This document shows positions 1-10,902 of a stretch of DNA of 57,952 nt, piece after piece (the stretch's first letter is position 1; every line of letters begins with the position of its first letter). This DNA comes from Parasitella parasitica. Its lineage: Eukaryota; Mucoromycota; Mucoromycetes; Mucorales; Mucoraceae. Under the pieces are notes generated by a model. That model had not been told where the DNA came from, did not search any database, and saw only the letters and a list, made by a program, of their open reading frames with translations. Both the position numbers and the translations under genes were made by a program. Location of the stretch: positions 79,283 through 137,234 of the forward strand of contig MU619294.1 of the NCBI GenBank assembly GCA_025201805.1. Reading direction: 5' to 3'.

Positions 1-302
1 TTAAATTGAACCAAGAAAAAAACTCTTTGAATCTGTTCGGTATAGTTCCACAGTTGTGTTCGTGTCCCGTATTCTCTTATGTGTCCCATTTTCATGTTGA
101 TGTCCCACTTTCATATTAACGTCCCATTTTCGTATTCGTGACCCATTTTTGTAATCGTGTCTCAACTCAATTTGGAAATGACCAAAATTTATTTTCATTG
201 GCCCAACCTAGTTTCGTCAACAGTAATATAATTGTAATAATTTCATACCAAATAATTGTTGGCGATGTTGATAAAATACAATATAAAGTCCAGAAAAGTA
301 GT

Positions 303-1449
303 TTAGGAGTGGGGAGGGTTATTTATAATCTTAGATATTGATCTCGATTTTGTAGTACGTATTATCAAATTAATGAACTCATCAAGATTTTCTGATATAT
401 TATGAATGCTTATTGCACCATTTTCATTGCGGGTTCTTTTTTCTTCTAGTATCTTGATTGCTTCATTTTGGTTACTTTCGTTGTAGTTTCCACTACGCAT
501 AAATATCTCCATTCGCTTAATTACTTTTTGACGGCGTTGGTAGAATTTTGAAAGACTTGATGTTCCTCTCCAATTTTTTACTCCATGTACTCTGTCAAGT
601 TTACACACCGGATGGTAACCGGGAAGACCATCAAACCAAATACGCCAAAGAGCAGATAACGTTTCGGCATTCTTGAAAGCTTGAATAGTGATATCAAGTC
701 CTTCGGTTCCTGCTGCTGCTGAAGATGTTGGCTGTTGTGGAGGCAGGTACTGGCTGGGATGCAGTAGGCAGAGAGAAAGAAAATTGAGTTGACAATGTAG
801 AATTATTTAATAGTGGTGCTGCTGGTGTTTCTTCTGTGGATGTTGATGGTGAAGATGATCCTCCATTATTCACCTGGACTCCAAAAGATTCACTTCTCGA
901 AAGTCCTGACTGCTGCTCAAATGACATGGCATAGCATCTTGGGTATTCTAGCGAACATTCAAAGTAGCACCCTGTGTCACAAGTTTGTTCCACTACTCCA
1001 TCATTGAACGAGCTTGATTGTTAACGGTAAGAAAGGGTTCTAGTTGTTGAAAAATTGAAGTTGAAAAAGTTTGGAAGTCTTGACATAGAGTATTCAGGGA
1101 TTGAACTTGAGCAGACAAAGTAGATATTTGATTCTTCAAACCTCTAAGGTAGTTTTTCAACTTGTGGTATTGCTCTTTGAGGTAACAAATCACCAGGTTC
1201 TTTGGTATTCTCGAGAAGTGCATTTGATAGGCCAAGGATGGGCAGCTCGTCAAACTGCAAAAGGTCGAGACATGGGACAAAAGAAACGGCAGGAGAGTGA
1301 TAAGGGCTTGGACCGTTAGTGGGTAGCATGTTAAAAGGCACGGTATCATGTAGATGGAGAGAACTTTTGAGAAGACTTCGTTTAATGCGTAAACATAGCG
1401 CGGGATGTTGGCAATCCGTATAGTATTTGAAAAAGAAGGTCGATCCCAC
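303..1449 (-). pseudogene. Crypton-type tyrosine recombinase, C-terminal half (decayed)
   Basis: Reading leftwards, the minus strand encodes broken pieces of one protein. First comes a Leu/Pro-rich stretch (about 1449-1200), then a coiled-coil-like stretch (about 1200-1000, LKNQISTLSAQVQSLNTL), then a Ser/Thr-rich linker (about 990-690). Last is a segment (about 680-303) with a Trp-rich start (ALWRIWFDGLPGYHPVC) followed by RGTSSLSKFYQRRQKVIKR. This last part resembles the GCR1_C-type DNA-binding domain found at the C-terminus of fungal Crypton recombinases with an Ndc10-like core. Frames change between pieces and no start codon or intact frame remains. The matching N-terminal and catalytic parts lie at 5731-6400 (minus) and 5536-5730 (plus), so I read this as one interrupted element. 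Family assignment is inference from remembered motifs. Confidence 0.55.
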
Positions 1450-1559
1450 TAGGTCCTATCTACAGAATATCCAAGACGCGTGCTGACTTGATGGTAGCGC
1501 TATTAAAAATCTCGCTCAAAGACTCAAAAGGGGCACAGATGGCGAGGAAGGGAAGTTTT

Positions 1560-2020
1560 TGAGATCATTGATCGAATTTTGAAATTTTGTAAGCAATTGG
1601 GCACTTTTGCTTCACTGGCCTCGATTATTCTAGTAGTTTGATCTCTACGTCACAATGTCTATCCCGCTTCACTTTTGCCTTGATGATGGCCCAAAATTGT
1701 TCGACTGAATTTAGTTTGGGCGCAAGGAGGAAGATACACTGGAGTCTAGCCTCGTTTCACGGTTACGGGGTCAATCATTTCAGGAAAACGGATTGGCGCA
1801 TTGTCCATAATGATAAAGTACCCTTTCATTTCTGGGAGCTCATCTATGATATCCATTGTATTGCTTGTGAACGGAAGATAGTGTTCGCCTGTAGTTCCCT
1901 CAGGGACAGACAATTGATTTTATACGATTTCCATGGCACTTATCCTTAAGGCTCCAGCTCTTTAGCACACGCGTCTTTTCACAATGACCCACCTGTACCA
2001 GGAGTCAGACTTCTAATACA
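1560..2020 (-). pseudogene. Tc1/mariner transposase fragment
   Basis: The minus strand, over two or more frames, gives the core of a Tc1-like DDE transposase. It reads PEGTTGEHYLPF, then TMDIIDELPEMKGYFIIMDNAPI, shown here as TMDIIDELPEMKG plus YFIIMDNAPI with the second catalytic Asp in MDNAP. After a frame change comes PKLNSVEQFWAIIKAK, where family members usually have SPELNPIEQFW with the third acidic residue. The N-terminal DNA-binding domain and first Asp are not seen. There are stops and at least one frameshift between YLPP and PKLN. It is a dead copy sitting between the two halves of the Crypton. Confidence 0.7.
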
Positions 2021-2329
2021 ATGTTCAATCCACAGAGCTAAAACTGGCCTGCAAAGCTGGGCTGTAAAAGCTAAAGAGGCAATCATTATGGAAAAGATAC
2101 CATTGAATAGAGTTACTGTTATAATCACCCTCCATACGCATTCAGAACTAGATCGTCCTAAAAACCTGTCGACCACCGGTACAGTCGAATCCGAAAAAGG
2201 TGATCAACATCAATATATCAAAAATCCCTTTCTCTTATCTTAAAATGTTACAAATCGTTATATTTTTTTTTGTTGACGGTTCCTTTCTCAATGCCGTTAG
2301 AAAACCAAGTACATAACATAACTCTTTCT

Positions 2330-2895
2330 GTTGCAGTAAGTGGTACAGCTGCTCATCACTGTTAAAAGGTGGCCGTACTGCTCATTCCAAGGTTTAGAAT
2401 CCCCTCTTGGCTGCAATGATGCATCTGTGTGTTCTTTAGAGACCGAGATCTCCTGGCGCAAGACTTATTGCTTTGTCAGCGGCTATTGTTTGGGATGAAG
2501 CATCGATGATCAGCCGTGATGTTCTCGAAACAGTAGACATGACTTTTAAAGATATCATGAAGCAAGTAGACGAAAGACTGGCAAGTAATCCCTTTGGAGG
2601 GAAAAAGCTTATTGTATTCAGTGGCGGTTTTCGTCAAGTTTTACCTGTGGTTTCTCCTAGCAGTAAAGAAGAAATCGTTCAAGCATGCATTCCGACCTCA
2701 AGCCTTTGGCCGCATGTACAAATGCTCAGGTTAACAACAAACATGAGAGTTCGACAAGCCATGTCATCACATAACGCTACATTGGCCACCTCATTGCTCA
2801 ACAGCTCAAGTTGGAAATTGGCTCGCCAATCATGATGCTCAGAAACATCGATCCTGCTCACGGTGTTTATAATGGTACAAGGCTTATTTGTTGAG
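2330..2895 (+). pseudogene. Helitron PIF1-like helicase fragment, forward piece
   Basis: The plus strand encodes the middle of the PIF1-type helicase domain of a Helitron. About 2330-2470 is frameshifted but recognisable (GGRTAHS, then SPGARLIAL). Then 2473-2780 is open, with IVWDEASMISRDVL (Walker B-like), TFKDIMKQVDERL and KKLIVFSGGFRQVLPVV. A frame change leads into LEIGSPIMMLRNIDPAHGV and NGTRLIC, ending at a stop near 2895. Helicases of this group normally read FSGDFRQ; here Asp is replaced by Gly. The following C-terminal part is found inverted at 2987-3217. Confidence 0.8.
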
Positions 2896-2986
2896 CATTC
2901 ACGTTTGATGTACTGTATATACTCCTTCTTGGCTAGGAGTTGGCGATGATTGAGAAGAAACTAAAATTTTAGTGTCATCTGGCCTT

Positions 2987-3217
2987 TTAACTCGAGGTAG
3001 GGGCGCCGTATAATTGGTCATGCAAGGAAACTGGGATAGGAAGATATAGCCCTACAGAGTCCAGAGTTTGACCTTGCCATTTATTTATCATCGTGGCAAA
3101 AGCTGGTCTGACAGGGAACTGACAAGACTTGAATTCTACGCCGACTTGCTCAACTGTCGAGATTAACTTAACTCTGGGTATGAGCACCACATTGGCCTTG
3201 ATAAGGTCCAGTTGCAA
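2987..3217 (-). pseudogene. Helitron PIF1-like helicase C-terminus, inverted piece
   Basis: The minus-strand frame holds VVLIPRVKLIS, then FKSCQFPVRPAFATMINKWQ and GQTLDSVGLYLPIPVSLHDQ followed by LYGAP. This is the end of the Helitron PIF1-like helicase (usual form FPVRLAFAMTINKSQGQTL...VGLYL). It should directly follow the plus-strand piece that ends near 2895 but is in the opposite orientation, so the two are head to head. No partner Rep/HUH endonuclease domain is visible nearby. Only about 76 codons remain. Confidence 0.8.
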
Positions 3218-4261
3218 CTTCAGCCTAAATTGTATTCCTTGTTATTTATACTGAGATTTTTCGAAATTAACCAACTTGACTCAAGGATGGCCAGAGCAGA
3301 CGCATCCATTGGTAAAATCACTTCAGATCGTACCATAATTTTTTATTGAAAACAAATGCGTGGTTGATCGATTGGTGTTCGAGGGTATCAATAAAGAAGA
3401 CGCCGTGGTCCCATGCTCACAAATTACTGGTATTTAGAATGAAAGTAAAATCGTACATCCAAATAACCCTAATTTTATGGTGATAGGCCTGAGAGCAATA
3501 TTGTATTCCGCTAGACTTGTAGCAAATGGGTTGTACGTTGAAACTGAAGAAGGATGATGCTCCTTGGTGTAAAATTGGAAATAGTATTTACAATTTCCGA
3601 AAATGCTGTGAATTTGTTACAAACCTTTAGAGTAAGATAAATTAATATGTGTAAAGAAAAGCACTTTTATTATAAATATATAGAGATCTGCTTTGGGTTT
3701 AATTAACATCGACAATGAAGAAAACAATGGGTCTAAAAAGCACAACGATACAATCATGGAACGACAATCGACATGGATTCCTCCAACCAATAACAATAAC
3801 AAGGTCCCGCCCCTTCCCCACTATCTTCTCAAGTAAATAAAATCGGAGCCGCACTGTATATTCGAAAAGTAAATGGCTGTTACTCTAAAAATAAATGGCG
3901 CCAAGTCGAAAATGTTAGCATTTGATTGTCTCTTGAAAAATACAACACGTCAGTTTCATTGTACTTCAAAATTTAAATGTTTGTTGCAGAAGATAGCTAG
4001 AAGGTTGTCTTGTTGTTGTAGAAGTTGATAATTTAGTGTTTGGAGTGCCTATAGAATCCTTGGATATATCACTGTAATATCTGAATTTAAGAGATGCTGT
4101 ATTATTGATAAAATATAATGGGGTATTTATACTATTTGATCCTTATTAAATATAATACGGATGTGATAATGTATGTGGATTCGGGCATGGCGATATATAG
4201 TAGTTAACGGGCATGGGTTATGTATTACAATCGCTGAAGCGCACATTCGTTAGATGCATCT

Positions 4262-4331
4262 TCATTATTTTTTCTTTTACCAGAGCCCAAAACTGGTCAA
4301 TTGGGTTTAGTTCTGGCGAGTAACGAGGTAA
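4262..4331 (-). pseudogene. Tc1/mariner transposase C-terminal scrap, second copy
   Basis: The minus strand reads PRYSPELNPIDQFWALVKEK, the conserved C-terminal catalytic block of Tc1-like transposases (SPELNPIEQFW). The acidic catalytic residue is Asp here rather than Glu. It joins directly onto the LINE fragment at 4332, where the last residues of the LINE reading frame run out of frame through this piece. It is more family-like than the copy at 1560-2020 and is a separate insertion or a separate piece. Confidence 0.65.
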
Positions 4332-5232
4332 CTAATAACTTTATAACTATTGGTTTAATTATAAAATGGGGGAAGAGGAGAGTTGGATTTTGGTTACCGT
4401 GAAGCCAGTACAGATTCCACATCTGCCAAAAGGTGGTGGAAACAACAGCGAGATGTTTGGATCGATCCTTGATAAAGCTAGAGAAATGCACGTAGCGCAC
4501 CGTGCCATAAATTATTTCTGGATTCAATGGGTAGTTGGAATAGTAGGTGGAGAGGACAGAGAGCCATAAATGCCATTTGACAGGACACTTAACAATGAAA
4601 TGCCTCAAGGTATCAACGCCTTGGGCACAAAAAGGACAGATAGCGTTATCGACGGAGCCAATTGTGCGCAGGTAAGATTTGTGAGGGATACATTTCGACA
4701 GTGCTCTGTATAGAACCGACCTGGCGGCGGGATGCGCAGGAGAAGACCAAAGTCTTTTAACAATGGGGTTGCTGAAGCAATGCTCCGTGGAAACCAACTG
4801 TTGTTACTGTTGCCGATGGGTGACAGAATAGAAGTGGTGCCAGACATCTGTAATACCCACATCGACAAAGAAATCCCGGCGGGTCCAGTCCATGCTGCTA
4901 TCGAAGGGAGGCTGTGTAATGTGCTGCCACACGCCAGGGACCAGACGGACCGTTTTCAGTACCAAAATTTCTTGAAAAAGTGAGGCACAAAGACGACAGT
5001 AGCTAGAATATTCGGAATCCACACGGAGACGCAGAAGCTGTTGATGCTCATCAAATATAAGGAATTTGTCTGCTGAAAATCTAGGATGACGACGCAGCCA
5101 GTGGTCATCTCCAAGACCCGTGAGTAGCTTGGGAAGTGGAATGAAACTCAGCTGTTGAATACCGTTGAAGTCAAAATAATCATATTGAATGCCAAATTGA
5201 CAGGTATTTGGAGAGACCAGAACTGTTTCCAT
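4332..5232 (-). pseudogene. LINE-type retrotransposon ORF2 C-terminus (zinc-binding RT tail)
   Basis: Two overlapping minus-strand frames (5232-4804, then 4797-4332, separated by a frameshift near 4800) encode the region after the reverse transcriptase of a LINE. The second frame shows HPAARSVLYRALSKCIPHK and then the zinc-finger-like CPFCAQGVDTLRHFIVKCPV followed by KWHLW, matching the C-terminal zf-RVT module (CPLC...ES..H....CP). The palm-domain catalytic motif is absent, so this is a typical 5'-truncated copy. Its 3' end is cut off by the Tc1 scrap at 4331. Confidence 0.7.
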
Positions 5233-5535
5233 TTTTCGGCAGGTAACGCAGATCTAAGGGATGGGTTATCTATGTGATTTAAGGGGAGAGATTTGTAACT
5301 TTTGTTACTGGGAACAGAGATGATAAATGAATGTGTGTGGTAAAGTCAAATTGAGTAGAAAGCATCGAGATTAACAAGGAATGTAGTTGCTGAATTTTGG
5401 ATTCGTAAGCGGTGATGTTGTTGAGTGTAATGTTGTTGAGAAACAAACGAGGTACATTTGGTACCATATTATACATAACGAAGTTGGAGAATAGATGTTG
5501 GTAAGACTTAAGGAATTGAATAGCCAAAAACCTCT

Positions 5536-5730
5536 GTCTCATACGATCACCCTCTCGACTGTATTAAAGAAGCTTTATAAGATATTGTTGGTCTTCATAG
5601 CAAAGCAAAAACTCACGCATGTGGGGGCTCTGATTCAAAAATGGCGGAGATGTTTGGTACAAGTGAAGCAGCCATCCAGCGCCTAGGTTGCTGGAACAAT
5701 TCAGCATTGACGTCGAACTATCTAATTTAT
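5536..5730 (+). pseudogene. Crypton recombinase catalytic segment, inverted piece
   Basis: The plus strand reads YDHPLDCIKEAL, a stop, DIVGLHSKAKTHACGGSDSK, then MAEMFGTSEAAIQRLGCWNN followed by SALTSNYL. In Crypton/Ndc10-like tyrosine recombinases this block usually reads IHS..KTHAGRGSGSRMAEL....IRRLGRWN.....Y, and it includes the candidate nucleophile Tyr (here in SNYL). The Arg expected after KTHAG is lost, and a stop breaks the frame. The rest of the recombinase is on the minus strand at 5731-6400 and 303-1449, so this piece has been flipped in place. Confidence 0.6.
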
Positions 5731-6400
5731 TTACGGGTCGTTTCTTGATCTACTCAATTTGAAATCAAACCAATCACGATTCTCGTTGAATTCAGGAAAA
5801 GGATCGCCTGCGATATGCCAACGATAGAATAGATAAAAAGAGAGGAGTATTTGGGGACAAATTTTTACATTCTTGTTATGTAAACAAGCAGTAAACATCA
5901 AATGGTCTTCTTGATTTGTTTCGCCTTGTTTTAATACCATAATGAGCGCATAACATGGGCTGATCCCCTCATTTTCTAGTAGCATGCATTGCAGGTCTGG
6001 AAACTCCATCATACGCAAACTTTCCCCACGATGTAATCCATAATGTCGTACCAAAAAGTATCACCATTTCGCAACCCCTCTTGGGTATTCTTACGAAAGT
6101 AATGCTCTACAAGCTTCCCCATCTCACCAGTAGTAGAGTACCCATCAGCTACAGTACCCACTCCATGATCCGCATAGTTTTCCCATTTATGCTTTTTTCT
6201 TCATACTTGAGGCTTTGTAGAAGAGCATTCAACAAGCTTACCGTGAGAGTGAGGGCAACTACTGTGTGGATCCTCCATAAATTGCTCGTTATGGAGATCA
6301 ACAACAGCAGAAACGTGAATCTTGATAGTAGAAAGACCAACAAGCTTAAAATTTGCAGAAGAAGTTGAGACAGCACGCTCCATCAACTTATCTCTTAATT
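5731..6400 (-). pseudogene. Crypton recombinase N-terminal/Ndc10-like core (decayed)
   Basis: The minus strand encodes three frame-shifted pieces in order. About 6386-6200 has VVDLHNEQFMEDPHSS and KLVECSS. About 6200-6050 has GVGTVADGYSTTGEMGKLVE, then RKNTQEGLRNGDTFWYDIMD. From 6054 an open frame gives VRHYGLHRGESLRMMEFPDL and ALIMVLKQGETNQEDHL, then KICPQILLSFYLFYRWHIAG and DPFPEFNENRDWF. The phrase HYGLLRGESLR...GKTNQ...CP...L..Y...RWH is the usual signature of the Ndc10_II-type domain of fungal Cryptons. At least two frameshifts make it non-functional. Confidence 0.65.
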
Positions 6401-6409
6401 GATGGTCAT

Positions 6410-7311
6410 CGAGAACTTCACTAGGTACTTAACCAGTTTGAAGAAAATCGGACTCGGCTGGCAATGGATGATTTTCCTCTATAGAGGGAGTAGAGATCGG
6501 ATTACTGCTTTCATTTGATGTTTATAGTCGTTTGGCTCCTTTCCTATTTCAAATGGGTAACTTGACCACCGAAGACATTTTTAAATTTTATATGCATTAT
6601 TGAAAAAAAAAAAAAGGGGGGGGGGGAGGCATAAGCGAACATTGTAGTTTCAAAACATACCTGAGTATGTAAAAGCCTTTTATCATTAGAGATTACGTTC
6701 AATGGACCCGACGAACAATACTTTTTACACCATTCAAAAAAAAATTCCTTTCTATTTGTATAAGATTTTGTTGTGTTTTTTGGTCGAAATCGTTCAACCT
6801 TCTCAGCCGGTTGTCGAGCAGCTGTTTCGGCCGCTTGGGCATAAGCATAATCATCGTTTATTGCACCTATGTATTGAGGTGGTACTTGAGGCAGAGGAAA
6901 AGAATTTGAGGTATTATACTTTCCCTTAAACCATTTATGATGTATTGATTACGTCCTATTAAGTTATGATAGTGTTATAAGTTTATTTAATCTATTCGAT
7001 TATTTTTTTAATCAATTAGTTCTTCGTCTTTGCATTTTTTGGGTTGAATTGATGATAAAAATGAAATAAGAAATAAAGAGAAATTGAAGTAAATCACTCA
7101 ACAAGCTTATTTATATTATGCGCAATTGCATGTCGTTCTTAACAATATCTCAATTCTCTGCGCATTTCCTACATAAGACAGAGGACTCCAAGTCGGCAAC
7201 TCCCATGTTCACTATTCTTAAAAAAATATGAGATTCCTACGGAAATCCGTTTATTTGAAATAAATAGCACTGATCAAATAAAATGGTATAATATAAATGA
7301 CATAAACTGTT
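6410..7311. other. Intergenic, low complexity
   Basis: No gene is supported. The stretch holds an A13-G10 homopolymer junction near 6602-6627 and the AT-rich 3' flank of the acetate-transporter-family gene. A short plus-strand frame (6702-6929) has no recognisable motif. Confidence 0.5.
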
Positions 7312-8007
7312 TTAAAAGAAAGGAACTCGAATGAATGTGTTCGTTTCGTTGTAAATCATTGCTGCCAAGGCATACCAAGCAACAATTGCTAAGGTAAATG
7401 ACAACCAACCACCAATTTTTGTCAGCACAACAATTCCAGTAAAGGCCCCAACAGCAGGGAACAAAAATGACAGTGTCGAGAGTGCTAAAATCATACGAAC
7501 CAGGATAGGTTGACGGAAAGTTCCCAAAAAGAAGATGAAGGCAGCAAACGAATAAGCAATTTCAATTAACCCCATGCACTTTTCAAGTTCATTTGCTTCG
7601 ACTGCAGGACCCAAGAAACCAGCGCCAGGAATCATCATAATACCAAATGCAAGAAAGAAGCTTGCAAATGTAAAAAATGAGGCAGCAGCAAAGACGTTCT
7701 TTTGAAAGATCTCAATTACTGATGCAGTGTACTGACCAAGTGCACCGTAAGAAAACGCAACACCAGTGGCAACTTGAGGCAAACTAGTGACAATACCGGC
7801 ATTGTAGATACCCAAGACAAACGAGCAGAGACCAAAAGAAGCAAACCCAATGGCAGGACCTATCAGTGTCTTTTGAAATTCTGCCAGCTCTGTTGTTTGA
7901 TGAACAGGAAAGCTTGCTGATTTCTTTTGTTCTTGTTGGGATTCAAGATTGCCCAAAGAGACAGATTCTTGGTGGATGATTTCTTTTTCGATGATTCCGG
8001 TAGACAT
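7312..8007 (-). CDS. GPR1/FUN34/YaaH family membrane protein (acetate/ammonia transporter family)
   Basis: This is a single-exon gene of 231 aa, the usual length for the family. A hydrophilic N-terminus of about 45 residues is followed by six hydrophobic segments. The family signature lies at the start of the first one: IGPAIGFASFGL then VLGIYNAGI. Family members usually read NPAPLGL..F.L; here Asn is Gly and the motif is one residue shorter. FGLCSF, the YNAG turn and GAFTGIV near the end fit Ady2/Ato-type acetate carriers of the plasma membrane. The start at 8007 is the first ATG of the frame. The altered signature may mean altered substrate choice, but that is inference. Confidence 0.88.
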   Translation of the reverse strand: MSTGIIEKEIIHQESVSLGNLESQQEQKKSASFPVHQTTELAEFQKTLIGPAIGFASFGLCSFVLGIYNAGIVTSLPQVATGVAFSYGALGQYTASVIEIFQKNVFAAASFFTFASFFLAFGIMMIPGAGFLGPAVEANELEKCMGLIEIAYSFAAFIFFLGTFRQPILVRMILALSTLSFLFPAVGAFTGIVVLTKIGGWLSFTLAIVAWYALAAMIYNETNTFIRVPFF

Positions 8008-10902
8008 TTAGCAAGTTTGAGACAAACAAGATGCTAGTGCTAATTCATCATCTTGTATTTATACCCCCAAAGAAAATACTGACAATAATCTGCATAGGAG
8101 ATCGATATACATTCTTCCATAAATGGTGATATTTTGGGTGTATTATACTCACGCACACAAAAAAAAAAAAAAAAGAATGGGACGCATCCTTATATATTGT
8201 CTGTACTCTACTTATTGCCTTAAAAGACGTTTCAGGGAATAAAAACAAGTTTTTATCCATATTTACAGTGTGTTTCTTGAGCCTGTCTATTCTCACGCGC
8301 TATGCGTGTATTTCTAAATGTGTATTATGATGGCTATACATCAAAGAAAGCAGCTAATAATGCAAATATATCCATGATATACGATATATGCAACATACGT
8401 AGCTTAACCTTCAAAATCATGTCAGTTATAGGAGCCGTACACACACACACACGTAACAATCACCAAATTGAAAATTTCGCTGTACTAACTTCAATATTAC
8501 AACATGATACACGCAATGTGTCAGTACTCATAGGGTTACTAAAATGGAATTTGGTACAATTCTCGGCAAACTTCTTCTTGGGAATATCATCTTTGTCATC
8601 CTAATTCCCCACACATTGTACACTTCAGATGCATCGGATCGGTCTTCTTGAATGCCTTTTCGAGCAGGATAAGACCCTAATCAATGACTTGATCATGCAC
8701 TGTTCAAAATTGTTGGCTGGGGAAAGTTAATTATATTTCTTGGTAATTTTACTAGTTTTGGTGAATATATGATGCAGAAGTGCCTTGTACGACTTGCAAA
8801 ATTCGCTGAATTAAATGAGCAGGTAGAAATGATTTTAGAGAAGTAATATGATCCAATGAATGTTAATTGCCCTCAGCTTCTTTCCCATTGAATTTGAGAT
8901 TCCACAGGATAGAATTTCGCCACAATGGTCAATAGGTTGTCGTGAAAAAAACAGCCTATTCTGCTAGTATATAACACAAGTATTCGGGGTGTTGTATATT
9001 GATTAAATCAATAGCTGAGGTGTTGTACGGTAAAATATGCTTTTAAAAGCTATTATCATGCAACTTTGTTTTTGTTTGAAACGATTGGCTCCAGCAGCCA
9101 TAGTTGGAAATTTTGATCCGACAAAAAAGAAGGTGGACACTTTGTTAGTGAAACCGATAAATGCTAGAATGGTTAAAAATGCCCGAAGGATTGTTCATTT
9201 CATTGAATGTGCGTTAAAAATCGCTTGGGTTATGCCTAAGAAGATCAAATATTCGGTCTTTTAGCTTGAATATACTTTTCATCATATGTAGCTTCAAAGA
9301 CAGCTAACATGTGAAATGCAAAAAATCTTGATTACAGATAGTTTTCAAGAGATAAAGAACTGATTTCTGCAATTATCGAATTAAATCCGCATTATCTAAA
9401 GCTTTTATAAGTCTTCTGCTAAAAAAAAAGTATGCTATACAGAAATGAAGATGGTTTAAATTACATAAATTTTGATATAAATAGTATGGGGTATTCAGCC
9501 TTTAAAAAGAGCAAGATATCGCTGTTATGAGTCTTGTAATGACAAAATCGAGGCAAATTTTTAATCAATACAGTGCCTATGCTTTCAACTTGCGCCTACT
9601 ACCCCGTGTGGTATTGATCTTCTGGAAAGTGAGTTGTTTGTTCAAATGACATTGGTATAACATGCCTAAGTTTTGGGGCATTTTTACTGTTTTACTCATC
9701 AAGTGAAAGCCATATTATATTACTATAAGAATTATGTATACACCCCTAACTTCAAAGCATGGTTTTCGAAATTCGAATTTTTTTTCTGCCAACTTGGATT
9801 CAGACTTCGGTATCGTCATGTTGGTCATTGTGTTTGTGCGAGCACCTCTATTGATATAAATCTAAAGCTCTCTCTTGGTTATTGTCTTTACGCAAAGAAT
9901 TTTCTACTGCTATTGGTGATGTTCGTTGTTGTCCTAGCTACCATGTTTTCATAGTAGCGTCTCTGCTACATTAAATGCTGTCCTGATTGTTACCTTCATG
10001 TAAGTCTATTTGTAGATACTGGCGCTCAAGTCACCGCATTCGTCGTGATAAAAGTGTATAGGCCATAGTGCAGTATTCTTTGATGCTGTTGTCTCTTGTA
10101 CCGCCTTTACTATACTACTACTAGCGTTTCTATCATTTGAACAAAAAATCAACTGCTGCATATGTCTTGTTGGTATCATTATTACTAGCAGGTCTACACC
10201 ATTTCCATGATGATGGAAATGTTATCTTATAGTATATGCTTTTAGTGGGAAGGGGGATTATACTGGTATCTCTTGTCAGTTTTGAATGTTTCAAGATAGA
10301 GGTAGTGAACTTTAGAAAGTGCAGTTTGACGGGCGTATTCCAATCAAACTTCAGGTCAAAATTTGATCAAGGCTTATAATGCCGCATTGACGTTAGAAGT
10401 TATATTACGTGATGGCTGATCTCTTTAGAGGGTGCACAGAGGATTACTGAAATGGTATCAAAGACGCACAACATCACTGTAGACATTTTTCATTAAACTG
10501 CGAAGCAAATGATAGTTTTTTTTTTTTTTCTTACTATGGTTACATAGTAACGTAATTTTAAGGTTGGAATGTGCCTGATTCATCTATAATCCAACGTGAA
10601 TTAAAACTTTCAGATTCGTAATAGTGTTTAAAAAGAGCTCTGATCACTCGATTTATAGTGATCAAGTGTTATACTGAATGGGCAATTTTACTACAACAAA
10701 AGTTTCGGTTTTGCTCCATTCTTGTGCATTTTTAAAGATTTTCATTGGTACATGCATTGTAGCCAAAAAAATAAAACAAGCCACTAATGCACAGAAGTTT
10801 TTTCTCTTTGATGAATCAATGGTTTGCGGAGGCCAGATTCTCTTTTATTCAACACTCCTTGAGCAAAGCATTGGCATTCTTTTTCTTTTTCCATCAACTA
10901 AA
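8008..10902. other. Gene-poor 2.9 kb stretch
   Basis: No complete gene is seen. The plus-strand frames at 8302-8604, 9037-9264 and 9673-9954 lack splice context and known motifs. One short retropepsin-like scrap lies at 9960-10070. Poly-A/T tracts occur at 8158-8175, 9421-9429 and 10517-10530. The sequence looks like eroded repeats plus the 5' region of GID4. Confidence 0.4.
9960..10070 (+). pseudogene. Possible LTR-retrotransposon protease scrap
   Basis: One plus-strand frame reads YLHVSLFVDTGAQVTAFVV. This matches the retropepsin active-site context (hydrophobic-hydrophobic-VDTGA-x-hydrophobic-T) of Ty3/gypsy-type polyproteins. Upstream in the same frame is IKCCPDC, and a stop follows RP. 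Nothing else of a gag-pol protein is recognisable around it, so this may be chance. Confidence 0.3.

Noticed and set aside
9037-9264. 75-codon plus-strand frame
   Set aside because: No recognised motif; lies in an eroded, gene-poor stretch.
10678-10902. Extended GID4 N-terminus starting at 10678
   Set aside because: In frame, but hydrophobic and unlike GID4; the ATG at 10903 begins the Ser/Thr-rich N-terminus that fits the family.
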